Below, in pieces: positions 13,290 to 25,515 of a DNA stretch of 64,000 bases (positions within the stretch are counted from its first letter, which is position 1; every line of letters begins with the position of its first letter). The DNA is taken from NCBI RefSeq assembly GCF_028372415.1, contig NC_092872.1, positions 282,041,206 through 282,105,205 on the forward strand, given 5' to 3'. The notes beneath the pieces were generated by a model. The model ran no database searches and was not told where the DNA came from. It worked only from the letters and a program-made list of their open reading frames with translations. Source of the stretch: Notamacropus eugenii. Lineage: Eukaryota > Chordata > Mammalia > Diprotodontia > Macropodidae. Position numbers and translations under genes: made by a program.

Positions 13290-13830
13290 TCTTTCTTATT
13301 TTAAATTTTTCATTACCTCAGAGTAATAAATGGGATAGGGAGATATTTGGAAATGAAGGTAATGGAAACACAGAAGATAAATAAACATGTTTTCAAAGCA
13401 TGAGAAAAAGGGCATGGTTGATGGAGGAGGATTCCTGGAAGAGTTAGGAGAGAATGAAAAGTAGGATGCAGGTGGAGGGCCTGGGGGCTCAGTATTGGCA
13501 TCAGAAAATACTATAATGGAGTTAGGTTGATGACTAGGAAGAATATAAAGATACTGGAAACTCAACTTATCTTTAAATGGAATGATAACCAAGTTGGTAC
13601 AACGTAATTCAGAAAAAGCAAATTCATAAGAGACTGATTCAGTGCACTGGACACAGGAGGCATGTTGAAGGAGTGATCAGGTCTTAAAGTGAGCAAGGGC
13701 AAGATGGTCTTCAAGGCAGCATAGAATTGGAAGGAGAAAAAGAGGGCATAATTGAAAAGGTTGACCAGAAGGCCAAGACAAGGGAGGCATGGAAATGAAA
13801 TCCATAGAGTGTGCAAGGGACTATGAGAGA
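13290..13830. other. Unassigned A/G-rich stretch
   Basis: Antisense-LINE-like composition (GGAGGAGGATTCCTGGAAGA, GTGATCAGGTCTTAAAGTGA), but I cannot name a family. The minus-strand ORFs of up to 98 codons are not supported by splice sites or similarity. Confidence 0.4.
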
Positions 13831-13929
13831 TATGCTATTAATATTTTTATGGTGTAGACTCTTTAAAGGAAGGAGGAGGTGAAGGAGGAGGAGGGAAATG
13901 GTAGTGAAAAAAGAGAGCCAAATCTGCTA

Positions 13930-14440
13930 TCCAGAGGTAAATTGTTTAACCTCTTTGGGCCTCAGTTGCACCGTTGTGCTTCTTGTGGTGTGGTTGTTGA
14001 GTAATTGTGGTCCAGTGGAAAGAGAACTAGATCCAGAGGACTTGCTATTGATGTAACTTTGGGAGAAGTCCTTTCCCCTTCATGGGTCCCAGTTTCTTCC
14101 TCTGTGAAATGAGGGTATTGGACCAAATGACCTCTGAAGACCCTTGTAGCTCTAAATCCATGGTCCTGTGATCCAACATCATGGCTCTCTAAACCTCAAT
14201 TTCTTCTATAAAATTAGGGCACTTGACCAGGTGGCCTCAAAGGTCCTCCCAGCTTTAAATTTGTGATCCTATGATCCCCGGCCTTTGTTTCCTCATGGGT
14301 GAAATGAGGGATCTGGATTGGATCTGAGGTCCCTCCCAGCTCTCCATCTATGACCCTTTCATCCTCAGTGGCTCACTCAGCACTTGGAAAATAGTAGACA
14401 CTTAATAATGCTTGTAGCACTAAACTGAACAAAGGATCTG
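13930..14440 (+). mobile_element. Tandem set of MIR-class SINE tails
   Basis: A sense MIR starting near 14000 ends in a 3' block with GAAATGAGGGTATTGGACCA and TAGCTCTAAATCCATGGTCC. Two more degenerate copies of just that block follow head to tail (about 14190-14278 and 14285-14360), each ending in a GATCC or ATGACC phrase. An L2-like tail closes the set near 14400. Confidence 0.65.
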
Positions 14441-14867
14441 TGATTTCATCACAGTGGGGAACTCCCATTGTGGGAAGTCCCTCCACCTAGGCAGATCACC
14501 TTTAAGAAGTCAAATCCTAGAGAGAGGCCAGAATCTGAGAGGGCAGGGGACATCTCCCAGCTGCTATATACTTGACAGCAGGCCTTGAATGGATTCATCT
14601 CAACTGCAAGCCCAGCATGGCATCCGCCACAACATACTGCCTTCCTCTCTATTTTTTGCTGGAAACATTTTGAGAAGATTGAGCACAGTTGTGTAAACCC
14701 CATTTTAAGAAGAATATGTCTGTGTCTCTCTGGGAACAGTTCTGAGAACTTGAGATTACACACCAACAAACCAGTTGATCCTGATGCCTGAATGAAGGGT
14801 TTAGCAGGTCTGAGGTGGGCAGCTGGGGTAGGAGCCTAGCTCTTCTTCCTGCCTGTGCAGCTCTGAC

Positions 14868-14975
14868 CAAGCCACCTGTCCTCTCTGGTCTTCAGTGTCC
14901 TCATTTGTAAAATGAGGGGCTAGACGAGTGAATCTCTCAAGTCCCTCCACCTCAGAACCTCTAATGACACAAAGT
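14868..14975 (+). mobile_element. MIR SINE 3' fragment
   Basis: CAGTGTCCTCATTTGTAAAA and TGAGGGGCTAGACGAGTGAA are the sense MIR tail. Confidence 0.65.
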
Positions 14976-15709
14976 ATAATGAGAATATTCTGAAATAACA
15001 GGAAAAGATACAGAATGTTTTCTTTTTTTTAAATGCAATTTTACCTCAGTCATTATGAAATAATGCAACATTCTTTAATCCCATTCTAAAACAAATGGGA
15101 TTCAATGAGCAGCAGAGGAACACTTGGGTAATGATGGAAGGGGCTGGGGCATTGAGCCCACTGGCATTTTAAACAGCAGCATGGCATTCTTAGTAATAAA
15201 ACTGAGGGCGTGTCCATGAAATAGGTTTTTATGATAAATAGAAATATGATGGACAATTAAATTAACTCCGACTTGAGGTGTAGCTCCTACTGTATGCAGG
15301 AGGATATAAGGGCTGATTGGATTATGGAATTATTGTTGCTGAAATGTGTTTTCAGTTAAAGGTCAGAGATTAACTGGGAACCTGAAGAATACAGGAGGAA
15401 AAACAGGAGCCAAGTGAAAAGATTTTGACACAAGAGACTGGGATCTGTGTGCAAAATACTATCACAAACCATCCAAAGGAGCAGTTTGGTTACTGATTCT
15501 TTGAATGTACAGAGCATCTACATCTGCCCTCTTGTGGTACACTTCAGTAAGACCAGCTAGAAAGTGTTTCTAACATCTGTTGAAATAAAGTTTGGGGTTT
15601 GGTTTGGTTTTGGTTTGGTTTTTTTGAGACCCTCTCCTAAGTCTGAATCTTCATGCAATACCACAGAATGTGTGTCTAGACCTTCTAGTCATCACTTGCT
15701 GCTGAACAA
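14976..15709. other. Non-repetitive gene-free block
   Basis: Complex AT-rich sequence without a recognised repeat. Nothing coding was found. Confidence 0.4.
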
Positions 15710-15832
15710 GTTCTTGTTCAGTCGTTTCCAATTCTTTGTGACCTGTGGACCATACTGTCCATGGGGTTTTCTTGGCAAAGATAGTTGAGTAGTTTGCCAT
15801 TTCCTTCTCTAGTGGATTAGCTCTCCAAATGG
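15710..15832 (-). mobile_element. SINE 3' fragment
   Basis: TTGTTCAGTCGTTTCCAATT followed by GGGTTTTCTTGGCAAAGATA and TTTGCCATTTCCTTCTCTAG is the antisense 3' part of the CORE-SINE also seen at 57.6 kb. The tRNA head is missing. Confidence 0.7.
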
Positions 15833-15934
15833 ATTATCCCTCCTCTATCATCCTGGACAGTTTCAATCACTCTGATACCCACACTCAAAGCAAAATCATG
15901 CTGATTGGTTCAACTCATGGATCATGTTTCACTC

Positions 15935-15975
15935 ATCTATCCATCCATCCATCCATTTACTCATTCATTCAGGCA
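15935..15975 (+). repeat. Short CATC/CATT tetranucleotide run
   Basis: CTATCCATCCATCCATCCAT followed by CATTCATTC units. Confidence 0.75.
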
Positions 15976-16384
15976 GCCAGAAATGAAACCAACATTTATT
16001 GTGGTTGAAATGAATCAAGGATAGCTCTGCTGCACTGAATCTAAATTCCACCAAGTTGTATCTATACTGGTCAAGTAGAATATTCTCAAACATCAGATCT
16101 GACTGATGTAGACAGCCCAGTGAAACTTCTGGTGGTTTTCTTAATAGAGGGCTTAGATTATCTGAAAAATCACTCCACCTCTCCACTTTACCTGTATGGA
16201 AATCACTTAAAGTGAACAAGTCAAAATAAATGATGAACAAATGAGCAAAGTGACTGTTTTGGTTTTGGTTCTTTGGGCTGGGTCTATGTGGCTCCAAGCA
16301 TCCAGAGAGAAATAAGACAGCCCCTTTAAGAGATTTAAGGAACACGTTAGAGTTTTCAGAGACGTTTGGTATTTAGTAACAATA

Positions 16385-16605
16385 AGAGTGGTGACTCTAA
16401 TATTTACCTCACATCTTGATGTCTGCAAAGAGCTTTTCAATGCATTACTTGGTTGATTCTCACAGTATTCCTTTGAAGTGTGGGCCCAAAGTATTTTAAC
16501 TTCACTTTATAGATGAGGAAACAAAGGTTGTGACTGCCCAGGAAATGTCCCTGCTGGGCTCTGAATCCAGGCCTTCCAAATCTGTGTCAGGTACTTCAAG
16601 ATGAC
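16385..16605 (-). mobile_element. MIR SINE
   Basis: CACTTTATAGATGAGGAAAC and GGTTGATTCTCACAGTATTC are antisense MIR. Confidence 0.65.
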
Positions 16606-17349
16606 CTTTGCTCCTCTCTAAGAAATAGTATTTATGTGTGCTTTCAAAAAACGTTTTACTGGTTAACTTTCAAGAACAATGAAATAGGATAGAATGAGCT
16701 ATTTGCATGATCTTTAAAAAAAAATACTGCTTTTAGAAGCATCAGTGAGTTGTTTTGAAGCCCCAGAGACTTCAGGGAACCAGGAAATTAAACTTTTTCT
16801 TTATTAGCTTTGGACTTTCCCATAAATGGATTCAACTCTACCTGGGTCGTCGGCAATGGAGAGAAGGCACAGTTTAAACCAAAGGCAGTCCAAGTGTCCT
16901 GGGGCTGGCTGGTCCCTGATTAATTAAGCAATAAGGCAAGACAATGTTTTATGGGGGTCATTAATTCACGCTGAGGGAAGCTTCCAGGAGGCCCACCACT
17001 ATTCCTAGGGCAATGAGGGCCTTTATTTTTGAGGTTCAAATGTTAAGGAGGAAGAAAGCATGAGGAGAGAAGGATTTATCCCTATCCGGTTACTGAAGGG
17101 AAGGGAGGCTAAGGGGGACTTGTAAATCTGCAGGATGAGAGCTGGTCTGCAAATCCAAGAGAACTGCAGACCCTCAGCTTGAGGAGCCTGAAATAATACT
17201 GTATGACTTAATGAGGGGAGAGAAAGTCGCCCCGGGCTTTCACATTTCTCTGTTTAAATGTATATTCAAGAGAGCCGAGAATCTGGGTTGTTCCATGTCC
17301 TGAGTCCCATCTGACTCATAATAGTTTTGAATATTCATAGGATTTGAGG
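16606..17349. other. Non-repetitive gene-free block, possible regulatory DNA
   Basis: Complex sequence with homeodomain-like motifs (TTAATTAAGCAATAAGG near 16920 and GTCATTAATTCACGC near 16957). No repeat or reading frame was recognised. Confidence 0.35.
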
Positions 17350-17515
17350 GAATCATAGGATCCCAGAGTCAGAACAGGCAGGGACCTGAGAAGCCATTGA
17401 CTCCACACACCCCTTCTCCCCACCCCCCAACACACATATTTTATAGAGGAAGTATCTTACCTAAGCTCATGCAAAGATGAAGTGGAAAATCAAGTTTTGA
17501 ATCTAGGTTTTCTCC
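17350..17515 (-). mobile_element. MIR SINE relic
   Basis: TTTTATAGAGGAAGTATCTT and CCTAAGCTCATGCAAAGATG are weak antisense MIR phrases. A second one lies at about 17840-17990 (CATTTTACAGATGAGGAGGC). Confidence 0.5.
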
Positions 17516-18227
17516 TTTCCAATCCAGCCCTTTCCCCTCAAGAGGCTATGTCATTATGACAAATTTCACCTTAAAAAATTAAGATGCTAAGAATGGGAAA
17601 TATTAGGATGTATGTGTAGACACAAAGATTGAACAAAATGTAATCCATGACCTCACGGAGCTCACAGTCTGATGAAGGGATGTCTCCTGTTCACCTCTGA
17701 CTTTGGTGCTGAGGTTGAAGCCAGGTGGTCTGATTTTGATAGTCACTCCTCTGAGAGGTTGCTCTATGGTCCTTCCAAGCATCTGAGTCCTTCCCCCCGG
17801 GGGAAATCAGTGTGGACACTTGTAGAGCTCTAAAGCTGACACAATTTCACACCCATGATTTCAGCTGAGCCCCCAACAACTCTGAGAGGCAGATGCACAG
17901 GCATCACATCACCCCCATTTTACAGATGAGGAGGCAGAAGGGTGAGGCGATTTGTCTACAATCTTGCTAACCATAAAGTGGAAATGATGATGAAGGCTGC
18001 CAAAGAGAACACTACCCCTCCCTAAGAAGCTAGCTTAGATCAACATTCTTGTTTCTCCTTTGGAATCTCCATGACAACTCTTTTGGAAACTGACATGGCA
18101 TGGGAGTCATTCCTAATGCAATTTTAGCCTAAGACCTCTCTCAATCATAAGTCCCCTGAAAGACATCTAAACTTCATGGTGTGCTTTGGATCAGCATCCA
18201 CTTCTGGTCACAGTTCATGAACCCTCA

Positions 18228-19235
18228 TATACAGAACTGAGTCAAATTTACAAGAATACAAACCATACCCCAATTGATAAGAGGTCAAAGGATATGAACA
18301 GGACAGTTCTCAGAGGAAGAAATTAAAGCCTTTTATAGTCATATGAAAAAATGCTCTAAATAATTATTGATTAGAAAAATGCAAAGCAAAACAACTCTGA
18401 GGTACCACATCATACTTCTCAGATTGGCAAACACGATAAACAGGAAAATGATAAATGTTGGAGAAGATGTGGGAGAGTTGAAACACTAATTCATTGTTGG
18501 TGGAGCTGTGAACTGATCCAACCATTCTGGAGAGGAATTTGGAACTATGCCTAAAGGGCTATAAAATTGTGCATGCCCTTTTACCCAGCAAAATAACTTC
18601 TAGGGCTGTATCCCAAAGAGATCATAAAAATGGGGAAAGAAACCACATGTACAAAAATATTTATAGCAGCTCTTTTTTCTGTGGCCAAGAACTGAAAATT
18701 GAGGGGATACCCATCAGTTGAGGAATGGCTGAACAAGTTGTGGTATATAAAAGTAGTGGAATACTATTGTGCTATAAGAAATGACCAACAAGTGGACTTC
18801 AGAAAAACCTGGAAAGACCTATATGAACTGATGCTGACTGAAGTGAGCAGTGCCAGGAGAACATTATACAAAGTAACAGCCGCAATGTGCAAGGACTGTT
18901 TTTGATAGACTTAGCCCTTCACAGTAATACAGGGACCTAAAACATTCCCAAAGGACTCTTGAGTCAAAATGCCATCCACATCCAGATAAAGAACTGTGGA
19001 GTCAGAACACAGAATGAGCAGACTATTTTCTCCTTTGTTGTGTTTTGTTTTTCTCATGTTTTCTCCCATTCATTTTAATTCTTCTTTGCAACATGACTAA
19101 TGTGAAACTATGTTTAATAGGAGTGCATGGGTAGAATTCACATAAGATTGCATGCCATCTTGGGGAGGGAGGGGGAGAAAATTTGGAATTTATGGAAGTG
19201 ATTGTTGAAAACTGAAAACAAATTAATAAATTTGG
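18228..19235 (+). mobile_element. L1 3' end, marsupial type
   Basis: Colinear with the copy at 49144-50522 from ACAGAACTGAGTCAAATTTA to the A-rich end near 19230. Translation blocks such as EYYCAIRNDQQVDFRKTWKD match L1 ORF2 C-termini. Frames are broken, so the copy is dead and older than the one at 49 kb. Confidence 0.9.
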
Positions 19236-19307
19236 GGGGAAATTCCACCCTCAAGGACCAGCAACAATTTATCTTTATCCAGCTTTTGCTTCAAGACTCC
19301 CACCTAT

Positions 19308-19580
19308 GCAGGAGTTCTTGACTTGGGGTCCATGAATTTTGAAAAAAAATTTAATAACTACACTTCAATTTACTTGGATTCCTTTGTAATCCCATGTGGT
19401 CTGTTTTATGCAAAGATTATTCTGAGCACATGGCCCAGGTACTTAATAAATGCTTGTTGACTGACTCTAACACAGCAAGAGGAAGCTTTGCTCTGATGAT
19501 TCTGAGAAAGGGTCCACAGGCATCAGCAGACTGCCCAAAGGGTCCATGACATAAAGAACTTGAAGAATCCCTGATCTAGG
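19308..19580. mobile_element. Possible hAT-like DNA transposon relic
   Basis: GAGTTCTTGACTTGGGGTCC on the left and GGGTCCATGACATAAAGAAC on the right resemble the two ends of an old non-autonomous element. An L2-like tail (AATAAATGCTTGTTGACTGA) lies between. Family is uncertain. Confidence 0.35.
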
Positions 19581-21069
19581 GGGAGCCGCTCTTTCCTCAG
19601 ACACCTCACTCCTCTGTCTACATGAGTCTCATCGTTAAGAAGTTTTTCTGAAATCAACCTCAATCTTTTTCCCCCGAATTTGACCTCATTGCGTCCAGTT
19701 CTAATCTTTGGGGCCCAACATGGTAAAGCTAGTTCTTTTTCCATACAAAGTCCTTCAGAATTATGGTGATCTTTCTCTTTCTGGTTTAAGCTGTTAGCTG
19801 GACGTAGAATATCTCATCCCATTGTTAGCTTTTGCAATGATAGGTCCAACCACACTAGAGACAGTAAGTCTGTTTGAGTTCAAGGGAAGAATTGCCTTTA
19901 AAAAATGATTAGGTTCCTGCTCACTTGGAAGATTAATCTATTTGGCTACTTTTCTGGGAATTACAATTACAACTCTCTTGCCTATATAGTTGAACAACAT
20001 TTATATGGCAGAGTCATTGAAGTCCAAGTTGCTGAGTGTTCTAAGAACATGCATAAAGCTTATATAAGTAAGAAATAACAAATTTGGAAATATTTTGTCA
20101 GGGAGGGGGCAGAAATGACAATACCAATTTCATAGGGCTGGCAGGTCAACAAAATACTTTCTTTGCAACAATTTCATGAAACCATCATGGCATGTTTTCT
20201 TAACCCCATTTTGCAGATGTGGAAACAGGCCAAAAAAGGGCAAAGTCACTTGTTCAGGGTTATTCAACAAGTGAATATCAGAGAAAGGACTCCAGAAAAG
20301 TCTCCTAGCTCTCAAGTCAGTTGTTCTTGATTACCATTTTAATGTTTCTTATCAAGAAACCCTGGGTGATACCAAGTCAGTCCACAATCACAGCCACACA
20401 GCCAAGTGAGTGGATTATACTAGTCTTCATTGCATTTATCCAGTGAGTCACACTGACAGGGGGTTGATTTGTTTTTTAATATTTGGGGGATTATTTTGGT
20501 GTCTCTGTAATGTGTTTACTTAAACACACTGCACCAAATGAGCTGTTTTCGTTTGTTTTGATAGGTACACATAAAGAAAATGCATAACATTTCACACTTC
20601 CAATGCTGCATCTCCTGCTCGAGACATTGGACCAGAATGAGCTTTCCAGCCAGGGACTCCAATGTCCCTGCATGGGGTGGCTGGGGGCCAACCTGAAGGT
20701 GCCCAGAGAAAATCCTCCATGACTTCATCAATGCCAGCCACAGAGTGCTCCTTGGACCAGGCACCAGGGACTGAGGCCCCTGCATTTCCAGCACCAGCCC
20801 CTTCTCCAAGAAGAAGGCAATGACTCAGAGGGGGAGAAAGATTGTGTTTGCTGAGGGTGTTACCATAACAGCACCCAGACTCCCTTGAACTCCCCAGAGC
20901 ATATGGAGAGCCTGGGCTCACTGGTTCGTTTTGGGCATCTGTTTGTTCTTCCTCCCCCACACTAAGATCTCCCACTGGGAGCTCTCCCTGGTGCTTGGGT
21001 CTTCACACACAAATGCATAATGAAGAGATGGGTGGTGTCTTCTCTGCCTGGGACATCAGCCAGAGAGAC
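19581..21069. other. Mostly non-repetitive gene-free block
   Basis: Apart from the MIR at 20130-20312 nothing is recognised. A 127-codon minus frame at 20592-20975 has no known similarity and no splice context. Confidence 0.4.
20130..20312 (-). mobile_element. MIR SINE
   Basis: CCCCATTTTGCAGATGTGGA and AAGTCACTTGTTCAGGGTTA are antisense MIR. Confidence 0.65.
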
Positions 21070-22360
21070 AAATCTTGGACAAGCTTTTATTAAGTGTCTA
21101 CTATGACCCGGTCACTGTGCTACCTGTGAGGGAATGCAAAGAAGAACAGTCTCTGCCACAGGGAGCTTACCTTCTACCTTGAAGAAATGAAGGGTTTGAA
21201 TGTAAGTAAGGATAAGTTGCATCAAAATAAACACAAAGTGATAAGAGTGTGGTGAGGAGAGACACTAATAATGGGAAATCAAGAAAGGACTCTTGAGGCA
21301 GGTGGCACTTCCAGGCCAAGCCTGGAAGAAGGCTGGGGGGACAAGGAGGGAGAACATTTCAACTAGAGGGGATGGTCTATGTAAAGACCTGAAAGTGGAG
21401 CGTGGGCCGCTGTGTAGGGGGACCAGTCAGTAAGCCAGTTTCACCAAAATATAACATGCATAGGGCAGAATAATATTTAGTCATGAAAGGATTTAAATGC
21501 AAACAGGAGAGTTTGCATTTTATACCAGGGGCAATGAGGAGCCAATAAACTTTCTTGGGGGGTGGGAAGGGGAATACAGCATTCCACTGTGAGTAAATAC
21601 AAGGAATATGCGAAAAGGTTTCAAGAAGAGAAAGGCATTATTAACAACTAAGAGCATCAGGAGAACCTTGCAAAGGAGAATTCCTTGGCCAGACCCAACC
21701 TCTAGGAATCTCAAGTTGGACTCTGTGCAGGGACATAAATGTAAGAGACAGAAGAGATTGGCTGCAGGTAAAATATTTGGAGACTGTGGCAATGGTCTGG
21801 CCAAGGGGTGATGAGAGCCTGAACAATAGGGACTATGGACTGAGGAGAGAGAAGGAGATGAATGCAAAAGATAAGAAGGAGGTAGAATACACAAGATTTG
21901 GTGACTGAATAGATTGGTTGAAGCTGATGAGAATAAGGAGCCAGGTTCCCCTGAGAGTGTGAACTCCGGTTTCTGGAAGGGTGGTGGTGCCCTCTACAGG
22001 AATAAGGATGTTCAGAGGCCAGCTGAATTTAGGGGTGAAGGTAAATTCTGTTTTAGGTTTGGTGAATCCAAGATGCCGTGAGACATCTGTTATAAATGTC
22101 CAAGAGACAGTGATGCACTTCTAGAGTTCAGGAGAAAGACTAGGGATGGATGCATTGATACGGATTCCATCTGCATAGGGAAGATCATTGGTTGCTGTTG
22201 AGATCGTTGTAAGAGTGGAGCAAGGGAAAAGAGAGAGAGTCTGAAATAAAGACAGAGGGTATAAGCACTCATGGTTGGCAGGACAGGGATGCTGATCTTG
22301 AAAACGGGAGGGGGAAGGGAATGGCAGTGAGGAAAAAGGCACATGTTCACTCCTCCTCCT
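21070..22360 (-). mobile_element. Long decayed L2 LINE
   Basis: Read antisense it holds successive L2 landmarks: TTTTATTAAGTGTCTACTAT (3' end), GGGCAATGAGGAGCCAATAA, TGTGGCAATGGTCTGGCC, GGTGGTGGTGCCCTCTACAG, and AATTCTGTTTTAGGTTTGGT from the ORF2 region. About 1.3 kb is traceable, the longest L2 copy here. Confidence 0.7.
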
Positions 22361-23308
22361 GACCCAGAATGTGAACAAGAGAGTGCAGACAGAAGGGAAA
22401 GTACATCAAGTCCTGAAGAAGGGTGCAGGGTCTTCTGGGGAAACCATAGGCATTCTGAGAGGATTCATAAGGGTTGATTGTCATGCTTTTATAGCAATAA
22501 AGATTATTATTTCCTGAGCACAGGGTAGAGGCATGAGTAAAGTATCCAGGCAGGTTGATGAGACACCCACAATAGCCAGGCTCTGATGTCCTAACAGGAT
22601 GGTGGTCTGGGTAGTTCAAATTGGGATCCAGGTTAGGCCTATGACATCCAATTAAGGAAAGACCCAGATCTGAGAGGATTAACTCCCCTAGAATTGAGGG
22701 GGTGACTATGGGTAGGGTCTCTGGAGATCTAGAGGGTCAGATGATAAAAAATTACAAATGTGGAAACTGGCAAAGGTTCTTTCGGTCCTTTCTGCCATGT
22801 TGACTGGTAGCCAGTCCTCAATCTCTGGGAATCTGCTTCCTTCCTAGACCACTGTCCTCAGGTTGGAATCAATTATGTTAAAAGCTTTTTGCAAAACTTA
22901 CTTAAAAAGCAAAGAGTGAGTACAATGTGACCTTTGCAATAAATTAGAACAATCAAAATTGAAGAGAGCATGACCTTTTGAGTAGAAGGAGCCATCAGAC
23001 CAGTGCAGCCCCATGTCACTTTAACCAGAAGGTCTAAAGCAATTTTGAAGTGATCAGCACAAATAGAAATTGTAATAGGCGTGGATGTATCAATGCCAGC
23101 TAGTCACTAACTTCCACTTTCTAGTTATGTCCTAGAAAGAAAGCTTCCTTATTTCATTGGATTGGTGATCTTAGTGATGGGGCATTCCCTCCTTCAATTC
23201 AAATCACAGATGCTCCAGGCCCTCTTCTCTCAAGCCATTCTTGCCCATGTCCTTTTTCAGTCCTCCATGAAGGATCTACCCAATGCCCAGGAGACCTACT
23301 GTCTGGTA
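22361..23308. other. Gene-free block
   Basis: Possible further antisense L2 remnants to about 22740, then unassigned sequence. No gene seen. Confidence 0.35.

Positions 23309-23350
<42 letters not shown>
23309..23350 (+). repeat. (TG)n microsatellite
   Basis: About 20 TG units with TA interruptions at both ends. Confidence 0.9.
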
Positions 23351-23352
<2 letters not shown>

Positions 23353-23484
23353 CATTTTCTCCTAGAAGGGTGGTGGTGAAGAGGGAGGTGTTACTACTTC
23401 ATGGACGCTAGAAGGGCACTAGAGCATCCTTCTGGTCATCTTTCTACATGACTGACCCATCAACTTTTCCAGTCCCAATCTTTA

Positions 23485-23612
23485 TATTAATTCAATTCAA
23501 CAAGCATGTATTAAGTGCTTACTGCATACCAGGCACAATGTGAGGTGCTGGGGATCCAAAGACAGAAAGTTGTTATCTTCTATGAGTCTACATTCACATG
23601 ATTTAGTTGGGA
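23485..23612 (-). mobile_element. L2 LINE 3' end
   Basis: AACAAGCATGTATTAAGTGC, TTACTGCATACCAGGCACAA and GGTGCTGGGGATCC are the antisense L2 end. Confidence 0.7.
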
Positions 23613-23812
23613 GAAAAAAATCACAGCCTTCTGGATTTGTAGTCTTGGGCCCTGGGTTCAAATATAAACTTTGCCACTAACTTCCTGTGTGACCTTGAAC
23701 AAGTCATTTATCCCTCTTTGGACCCTTGGCTTCTTACCTGTAAAATGAGGGGATTGGACTAGGGGACCTCTAAGTTTCCCCCTGCCCCAGCTCCAAGTCT
23801 ATGATCCTATGC
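23612..23812 (+). mobile_element. MIR SINE, near full length
   Basis: GTCTTGGGCCCTGGGTTCAA, CTTCCTGTGTGACCTTGAAC, TACCTGTAAAATGAGGGGAT and AAGTCTATGATCCTATG cover the sense MIR. Confidence 0.75.
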
Positions 23813-25017
23813 ACTTCATGAGGAAATAAAATTGTGCATAAGTAAATAGGTACAAAGACTATATCCAATTTGTTGTTTGTTCTTCATGACATCAGGAAGG
23901 TGATGCCATGACGTGCAAGTGAATTGGGTTTAAATGAGGGCTGTGCAAAATCACCAGCCTCACTCTTTCCTCCCCATACCTAATAGTTTCAAGATGGAGA
24001 GAGCATGAGTAGAAGTGATCAGAAGAAGGGATATCTTCAGAATGTGGCTTTGAAAGGAGGTACAGTGTTTAAGGTAGAGGTGAGAAGAAAGTGCCATCTG
24101 TTCAGGGGGAACTACTTCAGCAGGGGTGCAGAGGCAATAAAGTGAAAACAACCAGCCAGCCAGTTTGACCAATGTCAATTTTCATGTACAAGTCATTGCT
24201 GGGAATACCCCATAGACTACTTAAGTCCAGCCTAACATTTGCCATTGGCCTTTGAATTCCACACCGTTCTCATTCTTCTGAGTTCATGGTCCTCAAAGAT
24301 TGGTAGGCAGGCAGCATCCCCAGGAAAAGAGTGATATTTAAAAAGATGAACTGTGGTTGCTTGGGATAGCAGAAAGAAAACTCATTAAAATTGCCCTGGG
24401 TCTCTTCAATATTTAAGGGTCTCAAGAATGCCATGGGTGTAAAGTCCATTTAATTAAAATAGAACAAATCTACAAACACTTTCCCAGAAATGATTTGAAA
24501 CATTATCTTTGATTCTTTTTTACAGCCAAGTTACTTCTTCATTTGTTCAAACTTCGACCTAACATCAGCTAAAGGTGAATAAGGCAAGTCATTCACTTCG
24601 GTGTGAGTTGGGACAGGGTTTTCTCTACTGGACCACTGCAGTAAGGAGGCAGAGACCTCCATGGAAAGGATCGTGTACACTCCAGAGACTGTGCAAGCTG
24701 AGCTGACGTCTTGCCATCCCCAGATCAGGATCATTCCCTGGCATTATTTTTCCATTTCTGGTCCAATTGGGCCTCAGGTCTCAAGAGTACTTTTTCCATA
24801 GTTATCATGTGACATTACATATTATAGCTATCTATGCTTACGTATTCTCCACTTACTATAAGAACCCTGAGGGACAGTTTTACCTACACAATGTATTTCC
24901 CCCAGTGTCCATTCCACAGCAGATGGAGACTATCTGTTGAATATAGAATGAATGCAAGGTATTCTCATGCCTTTTCCAAGACAATGATTTCCATTCCACC
25001 TTTAATCCAATAAATTC
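23813..25017. other. Gene-free block
   Basis: No repeat is named with confidence. A minus-strand frame at 24531-24734 ends ADVRSKFEQMKK and a stop. It looks mildly protein-like but has no recognised family. Confidence 0.35.
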
Positions 25018-25112
25018 CAGCATTAATCAATATATATCCATTAAGCACCTAAGTTTGTGCCAGGCTTCATGCTGGGGACTGTACAAGCACAATGAGTGAA
25101 GCAGTCCCTCCT
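25018..25112 (-). mobile_element. L2 LINE 3' fragment
   Basis: CCATTAAGCACCTAAGTTTG and TGCCAGGCTTCATGCTGGGG are the antisense L2 end. Confidence 0.6.
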
Positions 25113-25197
25113 CTAAAGGACCTGTCAACATTTGCCAGGTTCTGGGTGCCAAACATCCCACTTTGCCCTACCATCTCCCAACTCAAAGGCTTACTTA

Positions 25198-25515
25198 GGG
25201 GCAGCTAGGTGGTGTAGTGGATAGAGCACCAGTGCAGGAGTTCAAACCTGAGTTCAAATCTCACCTCAGACACTTGACACTCACTAGCTGTGTGACCTTG
25301 GGCAAGTCACTTAAACCCCAATTGCCTCATCCTGGGTCATCTCCAGTCATCCTGATGAATATCTGGTCACTGGATTCAGGTGATTCTGGAAGAGAAGTGA
25401 GGCTGGTGACCTTGCACGGTCCTCCCTCACTCAAAACAAAGTCAAGCGAAAGTCATGTCATTATTTCTATTTCTCTGATGGCATGATCTTCTTCGGCAAC
25501 GAAAGACGAACACAT
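25198..25515 (+). mobile_element. Full-length tRNA-headed SINE (WSINE1-like)
   Basis: Starts GGGGCAGCTAGGTGGTGTAG and continues through a tRNA-like A box/B box (GTTCAAATCTCACCTCAGAC), the CORE-like GACCTTGGGCAAGTCACTT, and a long 3' body (CTGGATTCAGGTGATTCTGG, CTTCTTCGGCAACGAAAGAC). From memory this head plus body is typical of Australian marsupial SINEs. It is the most complete SINE copy here. Confidence 0.8.
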
